A stretch of 64,000 bases of DNA from Akkermansiaceae bacterium (GTDB lineage Bacteria > Verrucomicrobiota > Verrucomicrobiia > Verrucomicrobiales > DEV007), in assembly GCA_024233085.1 (NCBI GenBank), contig JACKQC010000012.1, forward strand, positions 93,396 through 157,395. Direction: 5' to 3'. Every line of letters begins with the position of its first letter. Position 1 is the stretch's first letter. The translations under genes and the position numbers were made by a program. The notes beneath the pieces were generated by a model. It was not told where the DNA came from. It was given only the letters and a program-made list of their open reading frames with translations, and ran no database searches. Of this stretch, positions 37,591-50,500 are shown piece by piece.

Positions 37591-38434
37591 AAATTTTTCC
37601 GCCAGGCGCCGCCGCCTTTCGAACTATCGGAAACGCCGCCGCAGGCGCGTGGGTCGCTCCCGAAGACGCCGCACACGAGCCCGCCCCTGAACGAAGGGGT
37701 CGGCCGCCTCGCCTGAACCGGAAGGAGAAAGCCCCGGACGCCGGCTCCCAAATACGCGGGAGCGCGCCCGAGATTTCCGGTCAGGGAAATGCAACGGCGA
37801 TTTCAAAGATGGTGGGGAAGGTGGGGGAGTGTCAGTCTATCGATCGATCGCGGCTCGAAGTCCGCTCATTCGTACGATGGGTTTAGACACTTTCCCGCGC
37901 GGGACCGCCGCACGGGAAAACGTCTCTGGGGTGCTTGGAGGAGGAATCCGATTTTCAAAAAAAAGGCTGTGGGGGAGGAGCGCGGAATTCTTCGAAAAAA
38001 TCGGGCACTCCGTCAACGCTTTTTTTCGCGCGAAATTCGCCCCTAAATTTGCGACACATCCCGCTCCCGCGAAACGCTGCTTCGAAATTCCCGATCTTTC
38101 GGAAATCCGAAACATTTGAGACCCAAGGCGTTTCCAGCGCTGCAACATCGACAAAAAGGTGGGGGGGTAGAAAATCCGGTGTCGCGATCGCGAATCGTTT
38201 CACCTGTGGGCCTTGTCGCGATTTCGAGTGGCGTGACCGCTTTTTTTCCCACCAAAGAAAAAAGTGGCTCGCTTCCTCCCATCGTTCCCGGCAACGCCCG
38301 GAATTTTCTCCCCCCCGTTTTTTCGTCTCTCCCGTCGAGAGCCGATTCCGGGAAGGCGAGGACCGCTATCCCCCGCCCCGCTCCGGCGGCGGCCGCTCGA
38401 TGGCGACATGCCACGGATTGGCCGCGGACGGCGG

Positions 38435-38492
38435 CCCAACAGGGTTGGGTCGGGGACTCAACCCTGTTGGGTCGGGGACTCGACCCTGTCGG
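38435..38492. repeat. Dispersed palindrome, copy 3, with extra half-site
   Basis: CCCAACAGGGTTG and its exact complement form a 13-bp stem around an 11-nt loop (38435-38471). A second right arm, ACCCTGTCGG at 38483-38492, follows a duplicated GTCGGGGACTC spacer. It begins about 80 bp downstream of the gene 2 stop on the minus strand and could act as its transcript 3' hairpin, although no U-tract follows. Confidence 0.85.
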
Positions 38493-38571
38493 ATCGGGCC
38501 TCCGCCCCTCCGGCGTTCGCGGTTTTTGATTGGGTTCATCGTCGCATGCTCAGAGCGGGTTCGGCCCCGTC

Positions 38572-41500
38572 TCAGTCCTCCATATCGAATTCGTAGAATC
38601 CCTCGGGCGTCTCCCGCTCTTCCTCGAAGACCTGGAAGCTGCTCCAGCCCGGGCGATCGGACGGCGTCGCGCGATACATGAAATGCAGCGCCCGGCGTTT
38701 CTTCCGCGCCTTCTGGTCGTGCTCGTCGTCGTTGAAGTGATCGTCGATCAGGAAGCCGCCGACCGAGGAGTTGGCTTCGCCCTGAATCACTTCGCCCGTG
38801 TCGCCGAAGATTCCGAACAGCATCGTGAAGACCGTCGAACCCGGATCGATGACCACGCCACCACCGGGAACCCCGGCGGAACCGGCCGCGCCCGCGGTGC
38901 CGGGAAGTCCGGCCGAGCCCGCCGCGCCCGCGGTTCCAGCCGTGCCCGCCGAACCGGCGGACCCGGCGGACCCGGCGCCGGGTCCTGGAATCGACCACAC
39001 GGGCGGATCGGTCGGCGCGCCGACATTCTGAACTTCGATGGTGTCGTAGTAGAGGCTGTAGTTCCCCCACGAGCCGGTCCGGTAGCTGGCGGTGTCGCTG
39101 GTGATCTGCTCGGCCACCCAGTTGTCGAACCAGCGATCGAAACCGAAGGCGGGACCGTTGTCGGCGAGATTCGCGTGCTCCATCGGGCTGGCCATCACGA
39201 AGCCGCCCACCGTCTGGTGAATCGCAAACTCGTCGAGCGTCTGGTCGCCCGGCTCGGCGTTGGCGCCGGGATAGACGACACCGTTGATGACCGTGTCGAC
39301 CAACTGGTTGTTGGCCCGACCCGGGAGATAGAAGCGCAGTTCGCCGGCTGGATCCGAGCTGATCACGGAATTGGCATCGCCAATCAGCGCTCCCGTGCCC
39401 GTGGCCGACGGATCGTTCCGGCTGGCGGCGATGAAGGTGTCGCCACCGGTCGGGGTGACCGGTCCGGAAAGCGGCGCGGCCAGGTCCGGATCGAGATTGC
39501 CGATCATCCCGCCGGTCAGCGCGATGTTTTCGCCGGCCGTGACCTGAATGTCTCCACCAAGGCCGCCCGAACCGCCGTTTGAGCCCGGCACCCCGAGAGC
39601 GCCGGTGAAGCGCTGGTCGCCGTTGCCGATCTTGGCGTAGGAATCGTCGCCCGCTCCGCGAGTCAGGACGACATCGTTGTCGGCATGGACGTAGAGATCG
39701 CCGGAGCGGTCGCCACTGGCGCCGAGCCCGCCGTTGCCGATCTGCGCCACCGCTCGATCGGCGTCGCCGGCCTGGAGCAGCAGGTCCTCGCCCGCGTAAA
39801 TGACCACGGTGCCGGAAGTGGCGAGTGTGGTGGCGCCGTTTCCGCCGTTGCCGATCATCGCGTAGGCGTCGTCGCCCGTGTCCGAGGCGTTGAGGAGAAT
39901 CTCTCCGTCCACCAGGACTTCCACGAGATCGCCAGCCAATCCGTTCGTCGTCCCGGCGGCCGACACCCCGCCGTGACCGACTTGGACGTAGCTGGCGTCG
40001 CCGGTGCCGGCGTTCATCAGCAAGTCGCCCGCGGTCTGCACGAAAACATCGCCGGTCTTGTCGCCGAAGCCCTTGTAACCTCCCGTCCCAATCTGGCTGA
40101 AGGCGTTTTCCCCGCCACCGGTCATGAGAATGTCGGCGCCGTTCACCACGGTGACGTCGCCGGACAGATTACCGCCGCCGTAGGAGCCGCCGCCGTTGCC
40201 GATCAGGGTGTAGGCGTCGGTGCCGCCGGAAGTCATCGAAATGGGGCCGTCGATGGCGACGGAGACGTCGGAAGTGACGTTGCCGAAGCCGCCGAGTCCG
40301 CCCGCCCCGACCTGGGCATAACCGCCATTATTGCCACCCGTCATTGTCAGGGCGTCGGCGGACAGAGTCAGATCGCCCGTCTTGCTGCCCAGGCTCGCGG
40401 CGCCGCCGTTGCCGATCTGCGCGTAGGCGCCCGCGCCGGCCGAACCGCCCGTCATCACAATCTCGCCGGGAACGGTGACCGAGATGCCGCCGTTGTTGAC
40501 CGTGGCCACGCCGTGCGCGGCGCCGGAACCGATCTGCGCGTAGGCGCCCGCGCCGTCACCACCGCCAAGCAGCAGATCGCCCGAGGTCTGGGTCAGGCTG
40601 ATGCCGCCGGTCAGCACGCCCGAGGCGGAGTCGCCGCCGTTGCCGATCTGCGCATAGGCGAGGCCGCCGGCGCCGCCGTCGAGTGAGATGTCGCGGCCGG
40701 TCACGACAATGTCGCCACCGTGGTTGCCGCGCTGGCCAAGACCGCCGTTGCCGATTTGAGCATAAGCCTCGAGACCGGCGCCCCCTTGCAGGTCGACGAC
40801 GCCGTCCACCATGCCCCACGTGGTGTCCACGGTGATGGCGCCGTTTTGTCCGGCGTCGGTGTCGGTCTTGTTGTTGTCGTCGCCGCCGTGGCCGATCTGG
40901 GCGTAGGCGCGGTCTCCCGTCCCGCCGGCCAGGGTCACGCCGGCGTCCTTGACCTGGACGTTGATCGGTCCGTTGGAGGCGTTGTTGGCCGTGTTGCGGT
41001 AACCGATTTGCGCCGACTCGTCCGCGCTGTCCCCGCCGATCAGCGACACGCCATAACCGGTGACATTGGTCGCGCCGAGGCGGCTGCCCGCGCTGGCGGC
41101 GCCGGTCGCGGCGTTGAAGACGATCCGCCCCTCGTCGCCGACGGGTCCGACGCCGAACCAGGAGGTGTTGGCGTTCGCGATGAGATCGGCATACAGATCC
41201 GCGTAGCTGAAGGTCTGGGTGGGCGGGCAGTCGGCGAAGTTCAGCGCCACGTCGAATCCGCTGGTCCGGTCCCAGCCGGCCAGCAGGTTCACGTCGCCGG
41301 TGCCGGAGTTTTGCACCGCGCGGTTGACGGTCATGTCCTGCGTGCTCATCAGGGTCAGATCGCCGGCGCTCGACCAGGCGATGTTCGAGTCGACGGAGAG
41401 ATTGATGCCGCTGAAGACCACATTGCCGCCCGAGTTGAGATAGGGCAGGATGGAGGCGTCGCGAATCGTGTCGGTGATCGAGTGTGTCGTGCCGCCCAGC

Positions 41501-44500
41501 CCGGTGGTAATGAGCTGGAGGTTCACCGGGTTGGCGCCGGTGTTGTCGATGCCCTGGTTGGCGTTGCGGCTGCGGTGGCCGATCTGCGCCACCTCGTTGC
41601 CGTCGGGAACCAGCGTCCAGTCCACCGCCTTCACAAAAATGTCGCCGCTCCGCGTGCCGGTGGAATTGCTCGTGTCGGCCGAGCGGTCGTCCCCGTGGCC
41701 GACGATCGCGTAGGCCTCGAAGCCGGCGCCGGCGTCGACGAGCAGCTTGCCCGTCTCGGTGATGACGGAAATGTCGCCGCTGTGGTTGCCGTTTCCGGCC
41801 AGGCCGCCGTGGCCGATCTGGCCCCAGCTCCGGTACCCCGTGCCGCCGAGGACGTTGATGTCGCGGGTGGCGGAAACGGCGATGGCGCCGTCGTAGTTGC
41901 CATCCGAAGAACGCCCGCCGTGCCCGACCATGGCGTAGGGGTCGTCGTCGTTGACCGTGCCGGTGCCGCCCTGGATCAGAACGCCCACGCCGCTGCCGGC
42001 GCCCCCGGCGTTTCCGCTGACGTCGGCGCCAAAGGCGATGGTGTCCTCGAAGCCGTCGCGGTCGAAGTCGCCGAGGTCGGCGAAGACACCGAGACCCAGG
42101 TTCGTGGAAAGGGCGCCCGAACCGGAGCTGAGCTTGATCGCGCCGGAGTGATTGCCGTCCGCGTCCCAGCCGCCGTGGCCAATCTGAGCGTAGACGCCCT
42201 TGTCGTCATCGGCACCGCTGCCCGTGCCCCCGAGCAACGAGATGTCGCCGGCGGCGCGCAGGCGGATGTCGCCGGTGTCGGCGCCGCGGGTGGCGTAACC
42301 GCCGTGGCCAAATTGAACGTAGGAACGACTGTCGGTGCCCGCCTGGCCGAGGATGCTTCCGGTCCGTGCGGTGACGGCGATGTTGCCGCTGTTGCCCACC
42401 GTGACATCGCCGTCGGGGTTGTCGGCATCGTAGCCGCCGTGGCCGATCTGCGCGTAGGCGCGGTCGGTGCGGGCATACTCGAAGTTGGCCACGATGTTCG
42501 CCACCCCGCCGTCGGAGCCGGGATTGATGTCGCTGGTGAAATCGACCCGCGTGCCGTTTTCGGTGTAGGTGAAGGTGCCGACCTGCTGGCCCGCGGTGTA
42601 CTGCGCGCCGTTGACCAGTTCGGTGAAGTCGCTCACCACGGTCAGGGTGCCGTCGCCGTCCGGATCGGACACTTCCCCGATCTTGACGCCCGCGTCGTTG
42701 AAGACTTCGAAGACGACCGATCCGGGAATGACGCGGTCGAGGCGGAACAACGCGCCGCCCGCCACTTGTCCGTCGCCGGCGATCAGGTCGGCCGCGCGGT
42801 CGAGGCTGTAGCGGTTGTTGTTGGCCGAGGTGTTGTTGTAGAAGTAGCGGCCGAGAATGCCGTTCCCGAGACCGGGCAGAGCCGGGAGCTGGGAGGCCAT
42901 CGCGGTGACATTGCCCTCGGCGAAGATCTGGATGTCGCCCTGGTGATCGCCCCGCGCGTTGGTGCCGCCGTTGCCGATCTGGGCATAGGCGTCCGTGCCG
43001 TCGCCCGCCTGAAGGGTCAGGTCGCCGTTCGCCATGATCGAGATGACATCGCCGGCGCGGCCCTGGTTCCCGATGGCGGAGCGCCCGCCGTGGCCGACCT
43101 GGGCGTAACTCTGGCCGGTATCCTCGTCCGCGCCGTTCCGGCCGCCATAGATGTTGATGTCGTTGCCGCCCGTTCCGGTCAGGGCGGCCTTTTCGTCGAA
43201 ACCGGCGTGCAGGACGATGTCGCCGTAGTGGTCGCCGCGCGCCTCGTAGCCGCCGTGACCGATCTGCGCCCAATGGAAGCGACCGCCCGCGATCGCCTGT
43301 CCAACGCCGGTGATGTCGAAGGGACTCGCCGTCGGGGCAAAGCTCGGGAGGAAACTCCGCGTCGCGTCGCCGGCCAGGACATTGATGGCTCCGTCGCGGC
43401 TGATCACGGCGATGTCGCCGTGGTGACCGATCCCGGTCGCCGTGCCGACCGTTCCGTTGAGGGTCACGTCGGCTTCATAACCGCCATGTCCGATCTGAGC
43501 GTAGAGCCTGCCGTCGTTGTTAAGCGAGGCGATCGGGGCGCCCGCCATGTTCAGCACGCCGGCGATCAGGTTCACGTCCCCGAAGGTGTCGATGGTGATG
43601 TTTCCGGAATGCCCTTCCTCGAAACCGAGACCGCTGCCCGTCCCGGACTTGCCGTTGACGCCGCCGTGGCCGATCTGCACGAAGGCATCTTCGCGCGTGC
43701 CGGCCCGCATTTGCACGCCGATGCCCTGAAGCGACGCGTCGATCCCGGTCTTCGAGCGGATCGTGATGTCTCCGGTGTTGGTGCCCGAGGCGTCGCGGCC
43801 CCCATGGCCGATCATTCCGTAGGCGTTGTTGGCGCTGAAGTATTCGCCCTGTCCGCCGGTGAAGGCCACCGCCCCGCCGATGCGGTCGTCGACCGTTCCG
43901 GCGATGCCGTCGCGGTCGGTGCCCAGGGTGATGTTGCCGGTGTTGCGGCCGACTGTGGCGTAGCCGCCGTGGCCAATCTGCGCGTAGCCGAACTGCCCGA
44001 CACCCGCGTTGAAGATCACGTCCCCGCCGGCGTCGACGCCGATGTTGCCGGTGTTGCCGACGGTGGTGTTGGCGCCGGTGTCGGCGTCGTAGCCGCCGTG
44101 ACCGAGCTGCGTGTAGGCCTGGGCGATTTCGAGCGACTGGTAGCTCGCCGTGGTCAGGAGGTTCGACGCCGGGCTGGCCACGTTGTTGGGATTGACGTCG
44201 GTGGCGAACGTCACGCGGCCGGTAACGTAGTTGATCGAGGCGACGACCTGGCCCGCCGAGAAATTCTCGGCCACCGTGTCGCCGTTGGCGTCGACGCTGA
44301 TATTGGCCTGCACAACAATGTTGCCGTTGCCGTCGTCCACCAGGGTCGGGCCGCCGGGAATCGTGATCACCACCGTGCCGGGCACCACATTGGAGCCCTC
44401 CAGATCGTAGATGTTGTCGCTGGTCTGGGTGCCGTTGTTGGTGGCGCGGCTCAGGTCGTTGTTCTTCTCCTCGTCCTGGATCGAATGACGACCCTGCACC

Positions 44501-47500
44501 GCGGAGAAACGGATGTCGCCGCCCGCGGCCACCCAGATGTCGCCGTTGTGATCGCCCTGGGTGGAGCGGCCGCCGTTGCCCAACTGGGTGTAGCTCGATG
44601 CCGAATTTCCGGAGGTGAAGACGATGTCCCCGCCGGCCATGACGTCGATCGTCTCACCCGCGCGTCCGAGATTGCCGCGCGACACCGCGCCACCGTGGCC
44701 GAGCTGGGCGAAATCGTAGCGGTCGGCGTCGTTGTCCTCCGAGCTGCCGCCAAGGAAAACGATGTCGCCGAAGGCATCGACGTCGATGTTCCCATAATGT
44801 TCGCCGCGCGCCTCGTAGCCGCCGTTCCCAAGGAGGGCATAGTGAAAACGCCCCTCGCCGAGTCCGGGGCTCGGATTGTCGGCCCGGGAAACGTCGCCCG
44901 CCCCGAAGAAGACACGACCGCCGGTGGTGGTCACGGTGATGTCGCCATGATGGCCGATGCCGCTGTTGTACACATCCAGCCCGCCGAAGGCGACATCCGC
45001 GTCGTAGCCGCCGTGGCCGAGTTGAACGTACTGGCGGCTGTCCTCGTCGGAATTCACGAAATTCCCCGTTCCCGCCACAAAGGTGATGTCGCCGATCGAG
45101 GTGACCCGGATGTCTCCCGAATTCCCCATCGTCAAGGGCACGGACGGATTGCCGGGATCGCGCGCGAAGGACCGGGCATTGGTGCCGCCGTGGCCGATCA
45201 TCGCGAAGGTGTCCGGCCGGCTGCCGGCGCGGAAATCGACCCCGCGGTTCGAGCCATCGGCGCCGGCGTTCACGGTGATGTCGCCGCTGTGGGCGCCGTC
45301 CCCCTCGTAGCCACCGTGGCCGATCTGCGCGTAGCTTTGGTTCGAGTTGCCCGCGTTGAAAATCACCGCTCCCACGCCGGCGTTCACGTTGATGTCGCCG
45401 GTGTTGTCGCTCTCGGTGCTGCGGCCGCCGTGGCCGATCTGCGCGTAGGCGCTCGGCGACAGGTTGCCGGTGGTGGTGCCCGTCTGGCCGCCGGTGAAGA
45501 CGATCCCGTCGGTCGCCTGCACATCGATGTCGCCGGTGATCGTCCGCCGAAATTCCGCGCTGGCCCCGTGGGTCAGGGCGTTGTTGCCGAACATGGTGGC
45601 GTATTCGGTGCGGGCGAGATAGCCGGGATTGTACCAATACTGGAGGTGATTCCCTCGAATCTCGGCCGGGCTCGTCGAAAGCGGTCGCGTGTCGCTCTGC
45701 ACCACCCCGTTCGCGTCGTAGGTGGAAATCTGCGTGCCCGCCCCGGAGAGATAACTGGCATCATAACCACCGTGGCCGATCTGGACGTAGTTCTGATTGT
45801 CCGTGCCCGCCTTGCCCGTGACCGTGTGGCCGGCTCCCAGAGCGCGAACCTCGATGTCGCCCTCCAGCGATCCCCCCGACCACGAGCCGCCGTGACCGAC
45901 CTGGGCATAGGAGTTGTGGGCACCGTCGTTGACCGATCCCATGCCGGCGGTCAGGCTCACGTTACCGTTCTGCGCCACCACGGAAATGTCGCCCTCGTGG
46001 TCGCCGCCGGTATAGAGACCGCCGTGGCCGATCTGGGCGTATTCCTCGCGGCCGTAGCGCGAGGTCGAGGGCGTCGAGGTCAGGCTGATGTCCCCGTTGA
46101 GCGTCCGCACACTGATGTCGCCGCTGTTGCCCAGGATCGGTTTGCCGTTGCCGTCCAGCGGCGCGCCGGGCGCGTTGATGTTGAACCACTGGCCCCGGTT
46201 GGTCGGAACGATCGGGATCATCGGCGTGGCCGCGTTGTTGTCATGATCGACAAAGCGGATCGTCGCCGGGTCGACATAGGTCTGGAAGAAACTCGTCAGC
46301 GGCATCAAACTGCCCTGGCCGAAATCCGGAACGGTGTCGCCGTTGCCGTCCGTTCCCAGCAATCCGGCCACCGCCGCCGCGTAGAAGGCGTTGTTGGCCG
46401 GGTTTTCGCTGAACACCGTGCCCACCGTGGCGCTGGTGGTTTCAAGCGCCCGCGGCAGGTAGGGATCGAAGTCGGCGTTGATCCCCCCGTGGCCGATCTG
46501 CACATAGCTGTAACGCCCGGAGCGGTTGCCGTTGCTGTCCGTGAAGGCGAGGTCGTCGGTGGCCCCGCGGGCGTGAAAATCGACGCCGGCAGCCGCCGCC
46601 ACGGTGATGTCGCCCAAGTGATTGCCGAAGGCCTCGAAGCCGCCATGCCCGATCTGCGCGTAGCTGAAGGACTGCATGCCCGACTCGAAGGTGATGGTGG
46701 CGTTCGCGTTCTCCGCCGCGGTGATGTTTCCATTCCCGTCGAAGGTCAGACCGCCCGCCAGCACGCTGATGTCCCCGTTGTGCCCGTCCCCGTTGGCCGA
46801 AAGCGGGTCCGCCGCGTTGCGGAAGCCGCCGTGGCCGAGCTGCGCGTAGCCCAGGCCGCCGTCGTTGTTCACCGGGTTGGAATAGCCGATGAAGGAAATA
46901 TTTCCCCAGGTACTCACCAAGATGTCGCCCGAGTGGGTGCCCGCGAAGTAGCGGTCGTTCCCGTTGTCGCGGCGGTCGTCGGGCGGCGTGTCTCCGTTGA
47001 CACCGGTCGTCGCATAGTTCGAGTCCGAGTCGTTGTCGGTGGAATTTCCCGCCGCGGGACCGTCCACCGTCGCATAGTTCAGCCGGTGCTCGTTGCGCCC
47101 CCCGTGGCCAAGCTGGGCGTAGGATTCGCCGCCGCCGGCCCGGAATTCGATGTCGTTGCCCGCCCCGACGGCGATGTCGCCGGTGTGGCCGCCGGAAACG
47201 AAGTGTCCTCCGTGCCCGAGCTGCACGTAGCGCCGGTCGAAGATGTTCACGTTTCCGTCGAAGGTGTTCGGGTCGTCCACCCAGAAGTAGATGTTCCCGC
47301 CGCCCCCCGCGCGATTGGAGCCGTCCACGTCCGCGAAAACCCCGATGTTCCCGTTGTTGTCCCCGTCGGTGCTTCCCTGGCTGGTCCCGCCGCCGTGCCC
47401 GACGATGGCGAAACTGTCGTGCGTCTCTCCGGCCTTGACCTTGACACTGCCGTCGATGCTCTCCAACCGGATGTCGCCGTTGTTGCCGCGGCGCTCGAGC

Positions 47501-50500
47501 GCGGTCGGACCGCCGACGTTGTAGCCGTCGAAACGGTAGAGATTGCCGTCGGGCATCAGGATTGACGCCGCGTCGCCGCCGGGATTGACGTTGTCGGCAT
47601 CGAATCCACCGTGGCCGATCTGCACATAGGACCGCTGGTTGTCGTTGCGGAGGCTCACGGCGTCGAAGAAACGGCCGCCGGTCGCCAGGATATCGCCACT
47701 GGCGATCACGTTGATGTCGCCGTCCGCGAGCATGTCTCCGTTGCTGTCTCCCCATCCCATGTCGCCTCGGGCAAAGGCGCCTCCGTGACCGAGCTGCGCG
47801 TAGTTGTAGGTTTCGTTGGCGTCGTCGTTGCTCGAACCGGCCGCGAAAGTGATAGTCGAGCCCGCGTGGGTGACCGCTCCATTCTCGTCCACGCCCGCCC
47901 GGACATCGATGTTGCCGTAGTGATCGCCGCGCGCGTCGTAGCCGCCGTGACCGAGCTGCGCGTAGTGAATGCGGCCCAGTCCGTTCCCGAGACTGCCCGC
48001 GGCGGTGTCGCCGGCGAGGAATTCAATGTCACCCAACCGGGAAATCACCTGAATGTCGCCGTTGTGGCCAACCGGCGTCGCCGACAGCACGGTGGCGCCG
48101 TCTTCGGTGTAGTCCGCGTCATAGCCGCCGTGACCGAGCTGCGCGTAGAGGCGCCCGTCCTCGTTGCCGGCCGCGGTGGTGGTCGTGCCGCCCTGGAAAC
48201 GGATCGTGTCGACGCTCTTCACCGTGATGTCGCCGCTGAACCCGGCCGGCGGGCCGGCGTCCGCGTCCGCCACATTGGTGTTGCCGCCGGACTTCGCGCC
48301 GCGGCCGCCGTGGCCGAGCTGCACGTAGTTGTCCGCCGTGTCGCCGGCCATGAAGGTGATGCCGCCCATGCCGGACAGGCCCGCGTTGACGACGATATCG
48401 CCGGTGTGCGCGCCGTTGGCCGCGAAACCGCCGTGGCCAAGCTGCGCGTAGGCCCGCTGTTCGAAGAAGCCATTGCCCACGCCGCCGAGAAACTGAATGG
48501 CGCCGCCCGTGTTCAGGGTGATGTCGCCGATGTTTTGGCCCGCGGTGTTGACACCGCCATGGCCGAGTTGGGCATAGCTGTCGGCGCTCGCTCCGCCCCG
48601 GAACGTGGTGTTTCCACCGACCGTGACAGCGATGTCGCCGATATTTCCCGTCGTCAGCAGGCGACCGTTGGGATTGTCCGCGTCGTAGCCGCCGTGACCG
48701 ATCTGCGCGAAGGCGCGGTCCGACTGGAAGGTCTGGTAATGCACCACCAGATTCGGCGGATCGGCGTCGGCGCCGGGATTGATGTCCTGACTGAAGGTCA
48801 CCACCGAGGTCGAACTGGTGTTGTAATTGGTCACCGTGCCCACCTGCTGGCCGGCCGTGAACTGAACGCCTCCCACCAGTTCGGTGAAATCGCTTTCCAC
48901 CGTCAAGGTCCCGTCGCCATCGGGGTCGGAGACCGTTCCGATTTTCACGCCGGCGTCGTTGAAGACATCGATGCTGACCGAGCCGGACACGATGCGCGTG
49001 TTGCGCAGGTTGATGTTGCCGCTGTCGAGCAGGTTCGCCGCGCGGTCGAGGCTGTTGTTGGCGTCCGTGCCGGTGAAAACGTAGCCGCCTTCCGTCGCCG
49101 CGGCCGTTCCCGCCTGGTTGCCCGAGACGGTCAGGTCGCCGGTGGCCGTCACCACAATGTCCCCGGCGTGGTCGCCGCGCGCGTTGGTGCCGCCATTGCC
49201 GACCATCGCGTAGTTGTCCACCCCATTCCCGGCCTGGACGAGAATGTCGCCGTCGGCCCGGACCGTGATCGTTTCGTCAACCCGGCCCTGGTCGCCGACC
49301 GCCGTGCGGCCGCCGTTCCCGATCTGCGCGTAACCCTGGCCGGCATCCTGGTCAGCCGTCATCAGGCCACCCATGACAATTACGTCGCTGTCGTGGGCCG
49401 CGTTGGTCATGACGCCGTTGGTGTCGTATCCGGCGAGCACGGTGATGTCCCCGAAGTGATTGCCCCGCGCCTCGTATCCGCCGTGACCGATCTGCGCGTA
49501 GTTCACCCGGCCGCCCGCCGAGGCCGCGTTCCGGTCCGGGAGAAGGTCGAAGACATTCGCGGTCGGCGCGAAGCTCGGCAGATAGGAGCGGAGGTGGTCG
49601 CCGGCGAGAACGTTGACGTTGCCCTCGCGGCTGACGACCACGATGTCGCCGTGGTGGCCGATGCCGTTGCCGTTGGCGACGGCGCCGTCGAGGGAGACAT
49701 CCGCGTCGAAGCCCCCGTGGCCGATCTGGGCGTAGAGATTGCCGTCGTCGTTGGTCTGCACCCGGGTGCCACCGCCCATATTGAGCACGCCGCCGATCAG
49801 ATTCACGTCGCCGAATGTGTCGACCGTGATGTCGCCGGAGTTGCCCTCCATGCCCGCCGCGCCATTGCCCGTTCCGGACCGCGAGCTGGTGCCGCCGTGG
49901 CCGATCAGGGTGAAGTTGTTGTTGCGGGTGCCGGCTTTCAACTGCACCCCGATGCCGTCGTATGCCGGCGCGATGCCCGTGTTCGAAAAGATCGAAATGT
50001 CGCCGGAGCTGGTCCCGGCGGAGGACCGGCCGCCATGGCCGATCTGCGCGTAGGCGTCGCCCGCGTCGAAATATTCACCCTGGCCGCCGGTCAGGATCAC
50101 CGCGCCGCCAACCCGGTTCATCGCGGAACCGACGGTGATGTCGCCGGTGTTGCGGCCGCTGGTGATGTAGCCGCCGTGCCCGAGCTGGGCGAAGCCCTGG
50201 GCGCCCACACCGCCGTTGAAGACCACGTCCCCGCCCGCGAAGACCGAAATATCGCCGTCATTGCCGAAAGTCGTGGTGCTGCCGTCCGGCTGGTCGGCGT
50301 TATAGCCGCCATGACCGAGATGGGCAAAGGCGCCCGAAATCTCGAGCGACTGGTAGGAAGCCTTCGTCAGCAGCGCCGCCGAGGGACTGGCGACGTTGTT
50401 CGGATTCACGTCCGTCGTGAAAATCACCCGGCCGCTGATGTAGTTGATCGAGGCGACGATCTGGCCCGCCGTGAAGTTCTCGGCCACCGTGTCGCCGTTC

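Larger units (their letters stand above)
37551..38571. other. 1-kb non-coding interval between the giant genes
   Basis: No supported gene. It must hold the 3' end of gene 2 and the promoter and leader of gene 1, but no convincing -35/-10 or Shine-Dalgarno is visible. Contents: a G-run tract next to the gene 1 start (37558-37590), a related sequence ATGGTGGGGA again at about 37809, perfect 12-bp palindromes at 37893-37904 (TCCCGCGCGGGA) and 38182-38193 (TCGCGATCGCGA), and the dispersed palindrome with an extra half-copy at 38435-38492. Base composition is less even than in the genes, with A/T runs at about 37955 and 38020. Confidence 0.7.

Noticed and set aside
37551..37751. N-terminal extension of giant protein 1 to ATG 37751
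   Set aside because: The extension is unconserved and would bury the obvious signal peptide that begins at ATG 37550.
37551..38571. Riboswitch, tRNA or small RNA in the gap between the giant genes
   Set aside because: No conserved riboswitch core, cloverleaf or promoter-terminator pair could be recognised by eye.
38572..38760. Autotransporter beta-barrel, LPXTG or PEP-CTERM anchor at the C-terminus of the giant proteins
   Set aside because: The tails are short, acidic and lack amphipathic barrel strands, a sortase motif, or a hydrophobic helix with a basic end.
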